Source: Panax quinquefolius (Eukaryota > Streptophyta > Magnoliopsida > Apiales > Araliaceae). Taken from it: a stretch of DNA of 64,000 nucleotides. The position numbers and the translations under genes were made by a program. Below the pieces are notes generated by a model. The model worked only from the letters and a program-made list of their open reading frames with translations. It did not search any database and was not told the origin of the DNA. The stretch is from assembly GCA_020205615.1 (NCBI GenBank), contig CM035170.1, positions 29,359,568 through 29,423,567 of the forward strand, in the 5' to 3' direction. Each line of letters begins with the position of its first letter. Within the stretch, counting starts at the first letter, position 1. Below, in pieces: positions 33,001 through 45,421 of the stretch.

Positions 33001-34213
33001 ATGGATCTACACCCGCTGAGGCGAGCACGATTGAGAAAAGGCGGATCCATCGACTTGCTATGAAATTCTACGTGAGTGGAGATGCGCTCTACAAAAGAGA
33101 TGCAGGACTAGGTCTCCTCAGATGTTTAGACAAAGATCAAGCCCAAAGGATTATGGATGAAATTCATATGAGTCTGTGGCCCCCCATGAGTGGCTCCTCC
33201 TTGTCAAAAGAGTCCTCGGGGATGGGACATTATTGGCTATCTCTCAAAGTCGATTGCAATGACCACATTGGGGAGATGCTATCGATTGCGATTCATGGGA
33301 ATGCTATACACGCCCCTCCACGGGTACTCCACAATATGAGTTCACCTTAGCCCTTCTCAATGTGGGGAATGGACGTTATCGGGCCCATCGAGCCTAAAGC
33401 CAGTAATGGTCATCAGTTTATCTTCACCATGATCAACTACTTCACCAAGTGGGTGAAGCAGCCTCCTTCCCCAGGGTTACTAAAGAAGTCATCATTGCTT
33501 TCATCAGAAACAATGTCGTTTTTCAATATGGACAACCAGAGGTGATTGTGTCAGACAATGCCAAGAACCTCAATAAAAAAATGATGGAGGAATTATGCAG
33601 TAAATTCCACATCAAACATCTTAACTCTGTCATCTATCGTCTCAAGATGAAGCGGTGTTCTTTGAAGCGGCTAACAAAAACATCAAGAAGATTATGCAAA
33701 GATGTCCGCCAACCATAAAGATTGGCTCGACCTATTGCCTCTAACTCATAGCCTACGTAACCTCAATGCGCACTTCCTTTGGGCAACCTCCTACACGATT
33801 AACTTTGTGGGATGGAAGCAGTACTCCCTATAGAAGTTGAAATGAAATCCCTCAGAGTGTTGATAGACGCTCAGCTGGATGAAGACCAATGGGTACACGA
33901 CAGGTATGACCAATTGTCTCTAATAGACGAAAGGCGAACCGCAACTATCTTCCATGGTAAGTTATATCAACAAAGGATCGCTAGATCCTACAACAAAAAA
34001 GTTCGGCTACGGCAGTTTAAACAACATGACTTGGTTTTGAAAAAAATCCTTGACAACCAAGATCAATCTAAGGGAAAATTTGCTCCTAACTGGGAAGGCC
34101 CGTTTGTTGTCAATGAAGTATTGATAGGAGGCGCTCTCAGATTGCAAGAAATGGACGGCGATGAGTTTCCACAACTTATCAACTCAGACGCCGTGAAACG
34201 GTACTATGTCTGA
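33001..34213 (+). pseudogene. TAT/Ogre integrase
   Basis: The zinc-binding region is eroded (ALYKRDAGLGLLRCLDKDQAQRIMDEIH; the usual C..C pair near CNDHIGEMLSIAIHGNAIHAPP is partly lost). The core starts MWGMDVIGPIEPKASNGHQFIF (first D), goes through a frameshift near 33465 to VIVSDNAKNLNKKMMEELC (second D), then decays around the Glu region. The C-terminal part is open from 33812 (MEAVLPIEVEMKSL, ARSYNKKVRLRQFKQHDLVLKKIL, GPFVVNEVLIGGALRL, SDAVKRYYV and stop at 34213). The enzyme would insert element DNA into chromosomes; this copy cannot be active. Confidence 0.9.
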
Positions 34214-34552
34214 AGTAATTTGCAAACACCCTGATGCAGAATCATCAGGTCACCAGTCATTCCGGTTCTTTAACCCCTTACTACCTACAACTTTCTTACA
34301 CTTTGCCCCTCGGGGAAACCTACATTTCAAGCCAGCAACCTGGCTCTTCTCTGCGTTCCTACAACTTAGGTCATCCCACCGCGGATTGAACCTCTCACAC
34401 TTGCAGTTTGGCTACCCATACATGGGATCAAACTTCTCACACCTGCAGTTTATCCTCAACCTAGGTTTAAACTTTCTCCTCCCCACACTCTGACTTGCAC
34501 ATGGGATTACGCTTTTTATCTCGCCCTGAGGGGCGAACTACGCCGACCTGAT

Positions 34553-35057
34553 CTCCTCTTCAATAGGAGTACGTAGGCAACCATGTCACATGGCCCGGTC
34601 ACAATAAAACAAAAACAACAAAAACATTTCTACCCTTACAAAAACAAAAACAACAAAAACATTTCTACCCTTATAAAAACAAAAACAACAAAAACATTTC
34701 TACCCTTACAAAAACAAAAACAACTAACAACATTCCTACACCATTTTCTGCTATATACAGCATTGAACCTCTTACACCAGGTTCGAACAATGCAGACCTG
34801 ATCTCCTCTTCAATAGGAGTACATAGGCAGTCATTCATGGTGCGGTCTCACCCCCTACCAAAATAGAAACCCTTGTCAGTTGGTACTGGGATCATCCTTC
34901 AATCCACCACATTTCATTGGCTTCAGACCAAAGGGATGGAATTACCTGAACTCCTCCCAAATAGGAGATTCAGCGACCATCTAAGCTGTGGTCATACCTT
35001 GAAGAGCAACACCAATCCATAAGAGATGGAATTAACTAGGCTTCTCCTAAATAGAAG
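34553..35057 (+). repeat. Post-pol hairpins with AAT loop end
   Basis: Four hairpins: CTCCT-CTTCAAT-AGGAG at 34553-34569 and 34803-34819, CTCCT-CCCAAAT-AGGAG at 34951-34967 and CTTCT-CCTAAAT-AGAAG at 35041-35057. The last shows a C-G to T-A change on both arms. Each is followed by a related tail (TA.GTAGGCAACCAT or CAGCGACCATCT..GTGGTC). Confidence 0.75.
34603..34738. repeat. 35 bp tandem repeat, about 4 copies
   Basis: AAAAACAAAAACAAC and ACATTTCTACCCTTA repeat head to tail. The last copy is diverged. Confidence 0.9.
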
Positions 35058-35421
35058 TATTGGCGACCATCTGTGGTGTGGTCAATCTCAGAGAGGAAAG
35101 ACACACTCCTCTCCACATTTCCATACAGAAACCAGTCCCAAGACACCAAAGATAGTAGGGATACACAGAGATCGATGATCCATTCTGAATTATCCAGAGA
35201 CAACTCAATGTCCATCCACCCAAGAGGAATTTAGAATACATCAAGACCACAAGCCCTGAAGCAGCATGCAAAATATCAAGCAAATAGCAAGGCATATCTA
35301 AAAGGGAAGTGATCCAAAAATATATTTCCCTGTCATATATAATGTTGTTTGATATATATACAATGTAAACTGTACATGACAAAATGGCTAAGCTAGTCTG
35401 TGCAGGTAAATACAAGCTCAT

Positions 35422-37143
35422 CTACAAGTTAGGGTATATGCGAGCTAACAAGCCCAACATGGCGTCCCTCTCAGAAGAAGGAGGCGAAGCTGTGGTCTTT
35501 TGTACGAGAATATCCATACGACCCAACAGATCTGCAGCCATCTGCATGGTTACCATATGATCATTAATATATACGCTCATCTCTGCGATCATGCCAGTGG
35601 TAAGGGACCTCACTGCAGTACTATATGTGACAGTTACATCCCGGGCAGATATAGCACTATCCCGCTCAACTATCACTGCATCTCTGGCTGATCTAGCCTC
35701 ATCCCGCTCAACAACAGCGTCATCTCTACGATCTAATGCCTCGTCTCTTTCTAGTAGAGTTGCGTTTCTCCCATCAAGGGCAGCCAACATCATAGATCGA
35801 GCCTGATCTCTCTCAAAGGTCATCAGATGAAGACTCTGCTCTAGGTACTGTGCCGAGTGATGAATCACAACAGTACTGGTATTAGGAGAATCCGAAAGAA
35901 ATGCTGGCAACCCAGCAGCGAGCTCCTCCTCGATTTAGGAATATATGTCCTCCATGGGATCTACATCATCTGACTCACTATCCGGTACTGTGGACACTAC
36001 CACAGCCGATAAAATCTCTGTCTCCATCCATGCGGAATACTCTACAGAACAACCTAGATGACTGACAGAGAAAGAAGCTATCTCACGCTGATCCCAACAA
36101 GCATACACACGGGATCGGTCCTCTGCTGAGAGATATCGAGAAGCTAAAAACTGACCTATCGCCCCCTAAAAAGGATGGAAATCCTAGAACTGGTCGAACT
36201 GCGACATCACGGCCAGTGGGTGAAAAGTAGTCACACCCCTCAAGCCAGCCAGGCAGAGGAGGAAGTCCATGCCCAGAGCGTGAGTAATGAAGCTGTATGG
36301 TAAGCAAAGCCCCGAGCACGGCAATATGCTAAATGGATCTCTGATATCTGCCAAAAATGCGGACCAAGACAGAGCATCTATACACTCTGATGGGTGAAAG
36401 GAGTATGACATAGCTACATCCTGGGTGAAATATCCATGTCATCTAAGGGTACCAATCGGTCTCAAGTGTGACATAAACCACACATACAGCATGACCGAAC
36501 TCCCAGTGAACACTCCTATCAGATAAGTGCAACAATAGGATGCTGACCACAGGGTCTCTGCTACAATCATAGGTACAATGGTACAACCCTCTCTAAGTGC
36601 TCTCACAGCCATGATGACACCAATGTCTATCTTGTCCATATATCGTGGCATGGCATATACGACAAGACGATGACATCAAGAACAGCGAGACATCGACCAC
36701 GGTCAAATGCCAATGATCCTCCTCGCGCGCTAACTGTCAAATCGCATGTGAAAATGCTTTGGGATATCACGTGGCTAGATGTCAGCTCGTCCTGCACTAC
36801 TCTGCGCCGCAATCCTGTGAGAGTCATAAACCGTCTACTCATGTCTCCCAAAGCCAGATACACGCAAGGTATGTCTAAAGGCAGCATCGTTAATCGTGCA
36901 TACTCCTCCAGAGTAGGAGTCAACTCATGGGTACCGAATCAGAAAACCTTCCTATCCGGTAGCCAATGCTCTAGCATCCCATCTACAAATCCTGCGGGAA
37001 CCTGAAACATCAATAAAGTCATAGTATGTCAAAGAACTAATCTCTGATCCACCCATTTGGTGGTGACATGCTATCATACCACAATCAAGATACCCAAGGC
37101 CACCAATGATGGTGGGGTATGATCTATACTGACTAAGCGTCAA
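35422..37143 (-). pseudogene. Antisense ORF remnant, DUF7745-like with coiled coil
   Basis: On the minus strand, going left, the fragments include TPTLEEYARLTMLPLDIPCVYL (36923 on), a region with FDRGRCLAVLDVIVLSYMP, VIMAVRALREGCTIVPMIVAETLWS, CCTYLIGVFTG.SVMLYVWFMSHL (36651-36439) and a SAFLADIRDPFSILPCSG segment. This order resembles plant retroelement-linked proteins now filed as DUF7745; the assignment is from pattern memory and unverified. The C-terminal open part (35910-35422, 162 codons) has a highly charged ERDEALDRRDDAVVERDEA coiled-coil stretch. Frames are broken several times. Function unknown. Antisense ORFs between pol and the 3' LTR are known from TAT elements. Confidence 0.6.
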
Positions 37144-37517
37144 GAAGACATATGCGGGGCCGTGTCATAAGACCATCCAGGTCGATGAATATCTCTGGAC
37201 ATACATATATGCATAACATGATACATGCATAACAGATAATGGATAGCAATATGATATAGGGAATGGAAAAACTGTGCATACATTCCTAAGTATATCATCA
37301 TCTAATACATCATCTCTGTACAACTACAAATACAGGGAAATGGGGCACAGATGCCCTAGTACTAATAGAGGCCTATCAAAAGATATAGTGAGAATGGGGT
37401 ACAGCCACCCAATATCCAACAGAGGCCTATCAAAAGATATAACGAGAATATACATCAAAAGAAGACCAAGGTGTCGATGTCCACATCATCAATCCTGTCA
37501 ACCTGGTGTAACTCCTC

Positions 37518-39405
37518 CTAAGTCACTGGATCTCTATCAACAGGCATGTCAGGCTTATAAAGAGGAGGATCTGCGCCGGCAAAATCGAATGGGTCATCTG
37601 AGGGGCCAGCACTTGAGCTGGAAGGAACAAATGACTTCGCCTCTATTGGAACTCTACCCAAATGCCGGATAAATATATGTGCCTGATCCAACTGTCGGGT
37701 CAAGCTATCAATCTGGGTCGTATGAGTCGGATCTCGAACATAAGCTATCCAATCCGTCATCATCAAGGATCCTAGAACCATATCTCCCATAAACTGTGTG
37801 GGACCACCACCGATGGAACATCTCCTGAGTACATGGACCCTCTGACAATGCAAAACCGTCAACCCCCAACAATGGGATATCAGTGACGGGTGACTGTCAT
37901 ATGGGCCAATGACGCCTGCCAGGAGGCAAGATCAACATATGGATCTCCCCTGTGGTGCTCCTAATAGCACGCTCTCATAAATAGAGCTCCCAGCCTCCAT
38001 CTGTGAAGAGAGGAACTCTCCTGGTGGAAATCAAGTACTCGACTCCAGTCGGGTGTCCATCCTCAAAGCCGATGGTCAAGTGTTCCCCTAAATAGGGAAT
38101 CCATGTAATGGTATCAGCTGTCAGCAACTCCAGCTGCATACGGAAGTGAGTGAATCCCTCAGCTACAGGGACCTCCGACAAAATAGAATGGTACCATCGT
38201 CGTCCTCGTGGATAGGTATCTAAACCTAACACACTCACAGGACGCAAGCATGGGAGCCTCTCATAGGCCCAAAACTGCCAACACAATGGCAAAACATCTG
38301 CTATCAGTAAACACTCTTCACCTATGAATGGGAAAAGACAAGAGAGATACTCACCAGCAGAAATGGGTAAAATCCTAGCCAAGCCTCGATCAAACCCTGT
38401 GAGCGCATACGCATATCCCGAAGGAAATAGGCAAAGGTATAGGAGCCACAATCATACTCTCTAATACGGTCCACATCACGTGTGGCGCTGATCAAAGTGA
38501 AAGATACCGTAGAAGAGTTATCTGCTATGAAGCAGCCTCGAATGATCATCAAGAACAATCACCGCATAACACGATCCCTGATTCTGTCATCATCAGGCAT
38601 GGGCTCACTCAAAAGCCCACTCATAGCATCTACGCTCAAAGGACACGAGCAGACGATCCGCGCTTTGAGCACCTCTCATTGGAACTCCTAATAAGGATCG
38701 TGGCAAGAGGGGTAATATTCTCCATGCAAGGAACTGGCTCCCCTCCAAACTCCATACCTATGATAAATTGCCAATCCATAGGCATCATCATCACCTCGCA
38801 ATCCAAAAGATGGAGTGACTAAGTCTAATGAAACCATCGCTCAGATAATGCCCTGAGGTAACCTAGGGACAACAATGGGGAAGGATAGAGAAGAATGCCC
38901 CGAATCCCCACTTCTGCACTACCGCTCTATAGTAAGGATGAAGTGCCAGATACATGGAGTGAATACTGAACCAGTTCCCTCGAAGCTGTGTAAAACCAGG
39001 AACCTGCATGAAATACAGATAAACATCAGAACCCTTTAATCCTCATCAATAGGAAAGAAGGAAGATCAAAGTCTAACATCATACCTCGTTAGCATGCAAA
39101 TACATCGAGGGATGTCTGTTCAAATCACCGAGCAGCTCTGGGTTTGCCACCTGAATACTCGGGAGCTCCCTACGAGGAACATGTGCAGCAGGAGCGGGAT
39201 CCTCAATCAAAATATCCGCCTCCTCATCCTCAACGTCTGGCACATCTACCCGGACAGGACGAATCAAGGCCTCCACCAACCGACGAGGCTGTCTGACAGA
39301 ACGGGAACGAGGCACTTCGGAAGCCCACCACCGTATGCCAGAAGTGGTCCTGTGAGAACTGCTCGGCTGATCCGGTTCCATAATATCTGGACAACAAGTC
39401 TCCAA
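37518..39405 (-). pseudogene. Antisense ORF remnant, plant mobile domain-like
   Basis: The minus-strand frame starts at 39405 with a Pro/Arg-rich segment (108 codons). It passes through a broken region containing GNWFSIHSMYLALHPYYRAVVQKWG-like sequence and reaches an open part, 38451-37975 (158 codons): ISAGEYLSCLFPFIGEE, LCWQFWAYERLPCLRP, PRGRRWYHSIL and ADTITWIPYLGEH. The W.YE..P, RRW and D.I.W.PY pattern is that of plant mobile domain (PMD) proteins. A further stretch follows at 37862-37518. PMD proteins occur in host gene silencing and in retroelements. Assignment from pattern only; stops and frameshifts present. Confidence 0.6.
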
Positions 39406-40425
39406 ATCACCTCAGAAAGGGTGTGGTATTTCCTTACCTGGAGCTTTCTAAAATGCATTTATGACTATATGCATGCATGCATTTACTTTAACATATAATA
39501 GAGTTAAAATGCATGACTACCCAATGCCTACATTTGAAAGTTTTTTTCCATAGTCCCCTTTGAAAATAGGACTATCCACATGAACATAGACATGTCTAGG
39601 TGGCCATTTAGTAGCACACCTGCCCCAAATTCATATACATAATATATGCATTAAAAATCAAAATCATCATGCATAAGGTCAACCTCAATACTAGGAGTAC
39701 TTTGCCTTGCTACCTTTTGCTCATTGGACCTCAAATAGGACAAAAAATAGCAGAAAAAGGTGCTAATTTGACTGTCTCAAAAGTTAAATTTTTTCACATC
39801 ATTATGTTCAGCATGGTTTAATACTAACATTTACTATGTTGAATATTTTTTATCGAGTCATTTGTGCATACATAATAACTACTATGTGTTTAGATGCATT
39901 TTATGCGATAACTCACAATCCAACGGATAAAAACTGGAAAAAATACATGCATACGTTACCAGGATAGTGTAAAACACTTGTACAGTGATAGAATTTGCAG
40001 AAAATAGCCCGAACTCAGCAGATCTGAAAGAGGCTCACGGATTTTCCTTCACGCGACAAGTTGAAAATGACTTGTGAGACCAAACTACTGGAATTTATCA
40101 TCCGTGATTGGTCATAGGCTCACCTGCGGCTGCAGCAGGCGCACCTGCGGCACCCCTATATGGGTCCCACCTCTCCGGTTCGGTCCAGTTCGAGTTGCAA
40201 AGGAGTTCTTACGGACTGGAAAGGTCAAATTGGGAATAAAAATGCCACGCGATTGAGCAAAACAGCATACAATCTTGGTATTCTTCAATGAAACTGTGAG
40301 TCTGTACATCGCTCATTGGTAGTCACCCGAACATGAGGTATACCCTGCCAATGATCTCATTTGACACAAATCACATCCGGCAATACCTTTTACAGGTCCG
40401 ATGCCGCCAACTCCGGGTCGTTACC
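39406..40425. other. TAT/Ogre 3' non-coding region
   Basis: No coding sequence recognised. It contains a GC-rich patch with CACCTGCGGC repeats at 40120-40155 and otherwise AT-rich DNA. It lies upstream of the antisense frames (on their strand), so it could hold their promoter, but no convincing TATA box was found. Confidence 0.4.
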
Positions 40426-40578
40426 CTATGTGAGTCCTCGATGGGGGTTACAACGTGAGTTCCCGATGGAGGTTACAACGTGAGTCCCCGACGGGGGTTA
40501 CAACGTGAGTCCCCGACGGGGGTTAAAATGTATGTCCCCGACGAGGGTTACAACGTGAAGCCCCAGCAGGGGATTACA
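40426..40578 (+). repeat. 25 bp tandem repeat, about 6 copies
   Basis: Units GTGAGTCCCCGACGGGGGT and TACAAC. Each includes the self-complementary CCCC-GAC-GGGG. Downstream, at 40610-40930, looser repeats carry GTCAAGCAGCCTTGAC, itself an inverted repeat. Confidence 0.85.
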
Positions 40579-41368
40579 ATGTACATTCAAGCCGTTGACA
40601 CACATATCAATGAAGGTCAAGCAGCCTTGACGTTATATCAGCCGATGGCGATTAAACCTATCAGAGCTCTAGAGCTATTCAAGGATTTTATGCTTGATTA
40701 CTCATATTTCCCCAGCAGATCCCCGGCGGGGGTCACAACGCAATGTTCCGTTGATCTACACGACAACAGAGGTCAAGCAACCTGGAAAATATACCCACAG
40801 AATGTTTCGTTGATTCACACGTCAGCGAAGGTCAAGCAGCCTTGACAGTATATCCCATAGGATTTTCAGCCGTTGATTCACATGTCGGTGAAGCACACGT
40901 CAACGAAGGTCAAGCATCCCTGACAACATTTGTTGTTGGCAGTAAATCCAACAGAATCTTGATATGTCCTAGCGATACCAACCAGGAAAGGTCAATATTA
41001 TCAAAGAGGATAGATGATGGAATACGTTATACACATCCTCAAAGAGACCAAGCTTTATCCCAACAGATCTCTTACACATAAGAGGTACATCTTCAGGATC
41101 AAGTCATAATCGAAGACACGGGAATTTGATGATAACTCCAACATCAACATCCTAACAAATTTAGCTTACACATCGAATCTGGTCAGCATTGCCAATCCCA
41201 AGTTGAAGCAACAGGGATCCAGCAATCATACCCAACATGTTGGGCTACAACCCCGTACACATACACATTTGCATCATATTGCTACATATAGTACCATGTT
41301 TGTCTTATTGCGTTTCAAGTGTCTAGGATTCTTTTTCCTACACATGCATCGCCATGCATGAGTATGAT

Positions 41369-41381
41369 AAAGAGGGGCATC
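41369..41381 (+). promoter_or_regulatory. Polypurine tract of TAT/Ogre element
   Basis: AAAGAGGGGCATC directly before the TGTAGACAC start of the 3' LTR. Confidence 0.85.
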
Positions 41382-42781
41382 TGTAGACACTCGAAATTTT
41401 CTGTACTACTGTCACTAACATTGCAGGAGGATTGATTCATCTTTTAAGAGAGAACCCTGAAAGACAATCCGTATCGGATACTACCAGAAGTTCAGCATCA
41501 ACCCCGGATCACACTCTGGGAGTAACAATTCCAACCTCGGAGATAACCCCGAGGCGTGCATATCCAATACTGAAACACACACCAGAGAAGACCGATTAAT
41601 CTCGGAGATAACCACGAGGTATCCAGTCTCAGTCCCAACCATGGGAATACCCACCAACCTTGGTGATAACCCCAAGGAATGCAGTTTCGACGATAACCTT
41701 GGAAATGCTTGTTTCAAATGCAACCAGCTTCAATCTCGGCGTTCACAACGAGATACACTGTACCAACCCGGTGATAACATCAGGAAGACAGGCGTACCTC
41801 AAAGATGACAAGGACCTTAAACAATTGTAGCAGTCCAATCTCAGCGAAGTCTGAGCAACGTCTGCTTTATCAGCCCAATCCGGTGATAACACCGGTGAGG
41901 GGCAACATCGTCATCTATCCAATTCGATGCCACGCCACATCATCTCAACATCTCTACGCAACGATGTCCCACAAGACTAACCAATCTCGAGTGACTATTG
42001 GGCGGGGTAACGGATGAAAGTTGAAGCTTGAAGACCAGAGGGCATCATCCCATCTTTAATGACTTCGTACAAACTCTAATCCCATGTCATCGTACAACTC
42101 TCAACAACGGCGGTTTGAAATAGGTCCTGTATACCTCAAACGGATGCCCAAATTGCACTTCTGAAAGTTCGAGTGGACATTACAGTGCCCGAGTGCACGT
42201 ACTTCGAGACGACCCGACCCAAAAAACTCGGGCCCACCCGGGTTGCCTCTGCAGTACATCGTGGCTCATTGGCAGTACACCTAATGGCTAAATTGCCTAT
42301 AAATAGAGGGCTTGGGCTGCCCATTTTGCAAGAGAAAAAGGCGAGGAAGCCCTACCCAATTTGCTCTGCACTCACCCCATGCAGTGTACTTTCTCATTTT
42401 AAACACCTGTGAGCTCATATATAGCCCTTTTGTACATACAAAAGTCAGTGTTTACCCATTCTAAAGATATAGAAGTCTTCTTTGGCAGTCATCTATAAGC
42501 CTTCTCACACACTTTAGAGTTTTTCTCTTCATCTCTGCACACACCCTTCTACACGTTGAGAGTCATGTTGCTTGCTTTTGCCCGGACTTCGGTCCGTGAT
42601 TTCATTTTAGTCTGTATATATATACATATATATTGACTAACATTTTCGAGTTATGCCTCGATTGAGCCTAGACTTCGGTCTGGAGCGTTTATTTGCTTTA
42701 ATATATATATATATATATATATTAACTGTGTGTCAAACTTTGTTTGATGAGCCTAGACTTCGGTCTGGAGCATTTATTTGA

Positions 42782-42826
<45 letters not shown>

Positions 42827-43060
42827 CTGTGTGTCAAACTTTGTTCGATGAACCTAGACTTCGGTCTGGTGCGTTTATTGCTTTAATATATTTATATACC
42901 TTTATATATATTAACTGTGTGTCGAACTTTGTTCGATGAGTCTAGACTTCGGTCTGGTGCGTTTACTACTTTAATATATATATATATACTTTTATATATA
43001 TTAACTGTGTGTCAGACTCTGTTCGATGAGCCTGGATTTTACATCCGGTTCGTTTATTCG

Positions 43061-43119
<59 letters not shown>

Positions 43120-43170
43120 TCGTGGTCGAACTACATTCGATGAGCACGGATTTTACATCCAAAGTGCTTT

Positions 43171-43221
<51 letters not shown>

Positions 43222-44320
43222 CCCACCTGGAGTTTACTTCGTGGTGGTTGATCGTTTTTACAGCTTTCTTTACGTTTCATCCTGCCTGGAGTTTACTTCG
43301 TGGCAGTTGATCGCTTTGTACAGCTTTATTTATATTTTGTCCCTCCTGGAGTTTCCTTCGTGGCGGTTGACCTTATTTACAGCTTTATTTACATTTTGTC
43401 CCGCCTGGAGTTTCCTCCGTGGCGGTTGATAGCTTTTAATAGCTTTATTTACATTTCTGATCCCCCATGGAGGTGCTTCGTGGTTGGTGATCATGTCTGT
43501 ATATATATATTTACAGCTTTTAAATATATACCTACTTACTTCTTTCATACAAATTGTAGTATTCTGTGCGCCTAGGAAATATGTGATCACAGATTCATCC
43601 CATTGAATCTAGATTCGGTTCCCGTGATGGACATTTTCAGCTGTAAGCAGCATGTAAATTATTTTGCGGTGCCTAAATTTCCTCAGATGGTTTCCATACC
43701 TACGAGGAAGTCGGCATTATTTTTGTACATTATTTTTGTACGGATGCCTCGCATTCGTAAAAATAAAATCAATCAAGCCAAACACTTAATAAAATGGGAG
43801 TGTAAAAGGTCTCAATTACTATTGAGCATCAGGGTTTGAAAAACCTTGTTATAAAACATAATTTCAATATCTTGCTAAAAACTGAATTTTTACAAAAATT
43901 CAAACCCTGTGTATAGAGGTTCAAACGAGGCCTCACACTACTTCCAAATAACAGTACATTGACCCACACACACACACATTCAGATAATAGTTTCTTGAAA
44001 AGATGCGGTCACCGTGGTAACACAGATGTCGGGGAGTGCCAAACACCTTCCCTCCGTATAATCAAGTGCCCGGACCCTAATGAATCTCGGTTTCACCGAC
44101 CCGTTTAGCAGTGTCACATCACTGGGTTAATGTGCAAACCTTTTCTCGGTTGTGTTGGTACAACCATTTAAAAAAATCAACTGGTGACTCCTAATAGTCC
44201 ATCGTCGACATTATACATGTCGGACCTTTTTCACTTGTTTTTTCAAACAAATCTCATCTAAAATAAGAACACCAAAGAACAAGTAACGGAAAGGGACATC
44301 TAAAAATCCCGACGTCGACA
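41382..44320 (+). mobile_element. 3' LTR of TAT/Ogre element
   Basis: 2.94 kb, longer than the 5' LTR chiefly because of additional (TA)n/110 bp minisatellite units (42600-43218). It keeps the GATAAC hairpins (41535-41895), the TATA box at 42298-42306 and the 62 bp units (43219-43470). Confidence 0.95.
41535..41895 (+). repeat. GATAAC-loop hairpin array (3' LTR)
   Basis: CCTCGG/CCGAGG at 41535-41554, CTCGG/ACGAG at 41601-41618, CCTTGG/CCAAGG at 41658-41677, CCCGG/TCAGG at 41767-41784 and CCGG/CCGG at 41880-41895, all with a GATAAC loop. The last is perfect here but damaged in the 5' LTR. Confidence 0.8.
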
Positions 44321-44325
44321 TGGTG

Positions 44326-45421
44326 GCAAAGAAGGATGCAAAGCCTCGTTTGATCAGGTGGATACTTCTGTTACAGGAATTTAATTTGGAGATAAAGGAC
44401 AGAAAGGGAACTGAGAACCAAGTGGCGGACCACTTATCTCGACTAGAAAATCTAGGAAGGGAGGTATATGAAAAGACTATGATTAACGAATCGTTTCTAG
44501 ATGAACAGTTATTTGTGGTGAAAGGGGAAGTGCCATGGTTTGCAGAGTATATAAACTACTTGGTGAGCAGGATGATCCCTTCTGACTTAGTTGGACATCA
44601 AAAAAAGAAATTTTTGCATGACGTGAATTGGTTTATATGGGATGAACCATTTTTTCAAACAGTATGTTGATCGGATGATAAGGAGATGTATCCTATATAG
44701 TGAGATATAGAGGATTTTGCAGGATAACCATGCTATATTATATGGAAGTCACTACGGTGGAGAGAGGAAAACGGCCCGATTGTTTCAAGCTGGATTCTAA
44801 TGGCCGATAATTTTTAAGGATGCTTATAGTATTGTCCAAAGATGTGACAAATGCCAAAGAGTTGGGAATATATCTAAAAGGAATGAGATGCCATTGAACA
44901 CGATCCTCGAGGTTGAAATTTTTGATGTGTGGGGGATAGATTTCATGGGCCCTTTTATTTCTTCATGTGGAAATCTATACATCTTGTTAGCAGTCGACTA
45001 TATTTCGAAGTGGGTGGAAGTGGCAGCCCTTCTAACTAATGATGCCAAGTTGGTCCTAAGATTTTTACAAAGAAGTATTTTTACAAGGTTTGGGACTCCA
45101 AGGGCTATCATTAGTGATGAAGGCAATCATTTTTGTTATAGACAATTCACAGCTCTGTTGGCCAAGTATGGGGTTAATCATCGCATTGCTACAACTTATC
45201 ATCCTCAAACTAATGGCCAAGTAGAGGTTTCAAATCGTGAAGTAAAGAGAATTTTGGAGAAAGTCATGAACCCCACAAGAAAGGATTGGTCATTAAAGCT
45301 TCATGATGCTGTATGGGCGTATATGACTGCTTATAAGACTCCGTTGGGCATGTCACCTTTTCAACTGGTTTATGGAAAGGCTTGTCACCTTCCTATGGAG
45401 CTTGAGCATAAGGCATATTAG
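44326..45421 (+). pseudogene. Athila-B RNase H end and integrase
   Basis: After the second TSD copy the RNase H resumes ([23 protein letters not shown], then [14 protein letters not shown]). A frameshift near 44660 leads into the integrase zinc-binding region ([30 protein letters not shown]). From 44888 the core is open: [10 protein letters not shown] (first D), IISDEGNHF (second D), [24 protein letters not shown] (Glu), so the D-D-E set is intact. Stops in the zinc region and the interrupted RNase H still inactivate it. Part of this core is duplicated behind the PBS (21803-21940). Confidence 0.92.

Larger units (their letters stand above)
25278..44320 (+). mobile_element. TAT/Ogre-type giant Ty3/gypsy element with antisense ORFs
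   Basis: A 19.04 kb element with LTRs 25278-28092 and 41382-44320, both starting TGTAGACACTC and ending GACGTCGACA. It has a perfect TSD TGGTG (25273-25277 and 44321-44325), a tRNA-Arg type PBS (28095-28112) and a purine tract (41369-41381). The interior has protease with a G-patch motif, RT, Ty3 RNase H, archaeal-type RNase H, integrase, then 7 kb of non-pol sequence with antisense coding remnants and tandem repeats. Recognisable gag is missing. Dual RNase H, size, PBS and antisense ORFs all fit the TAT/Ogre group. Many stops and frameshifts make it non-autonomous. Confidence 0.95.

Noticed and set aside
34206..34493. 95-codon frame just after integrase
   Set aside because: Overlaps the stop of integrase and consists of repeated CTCACA/CTGCAGTTT-type sequence; no support as a protein.
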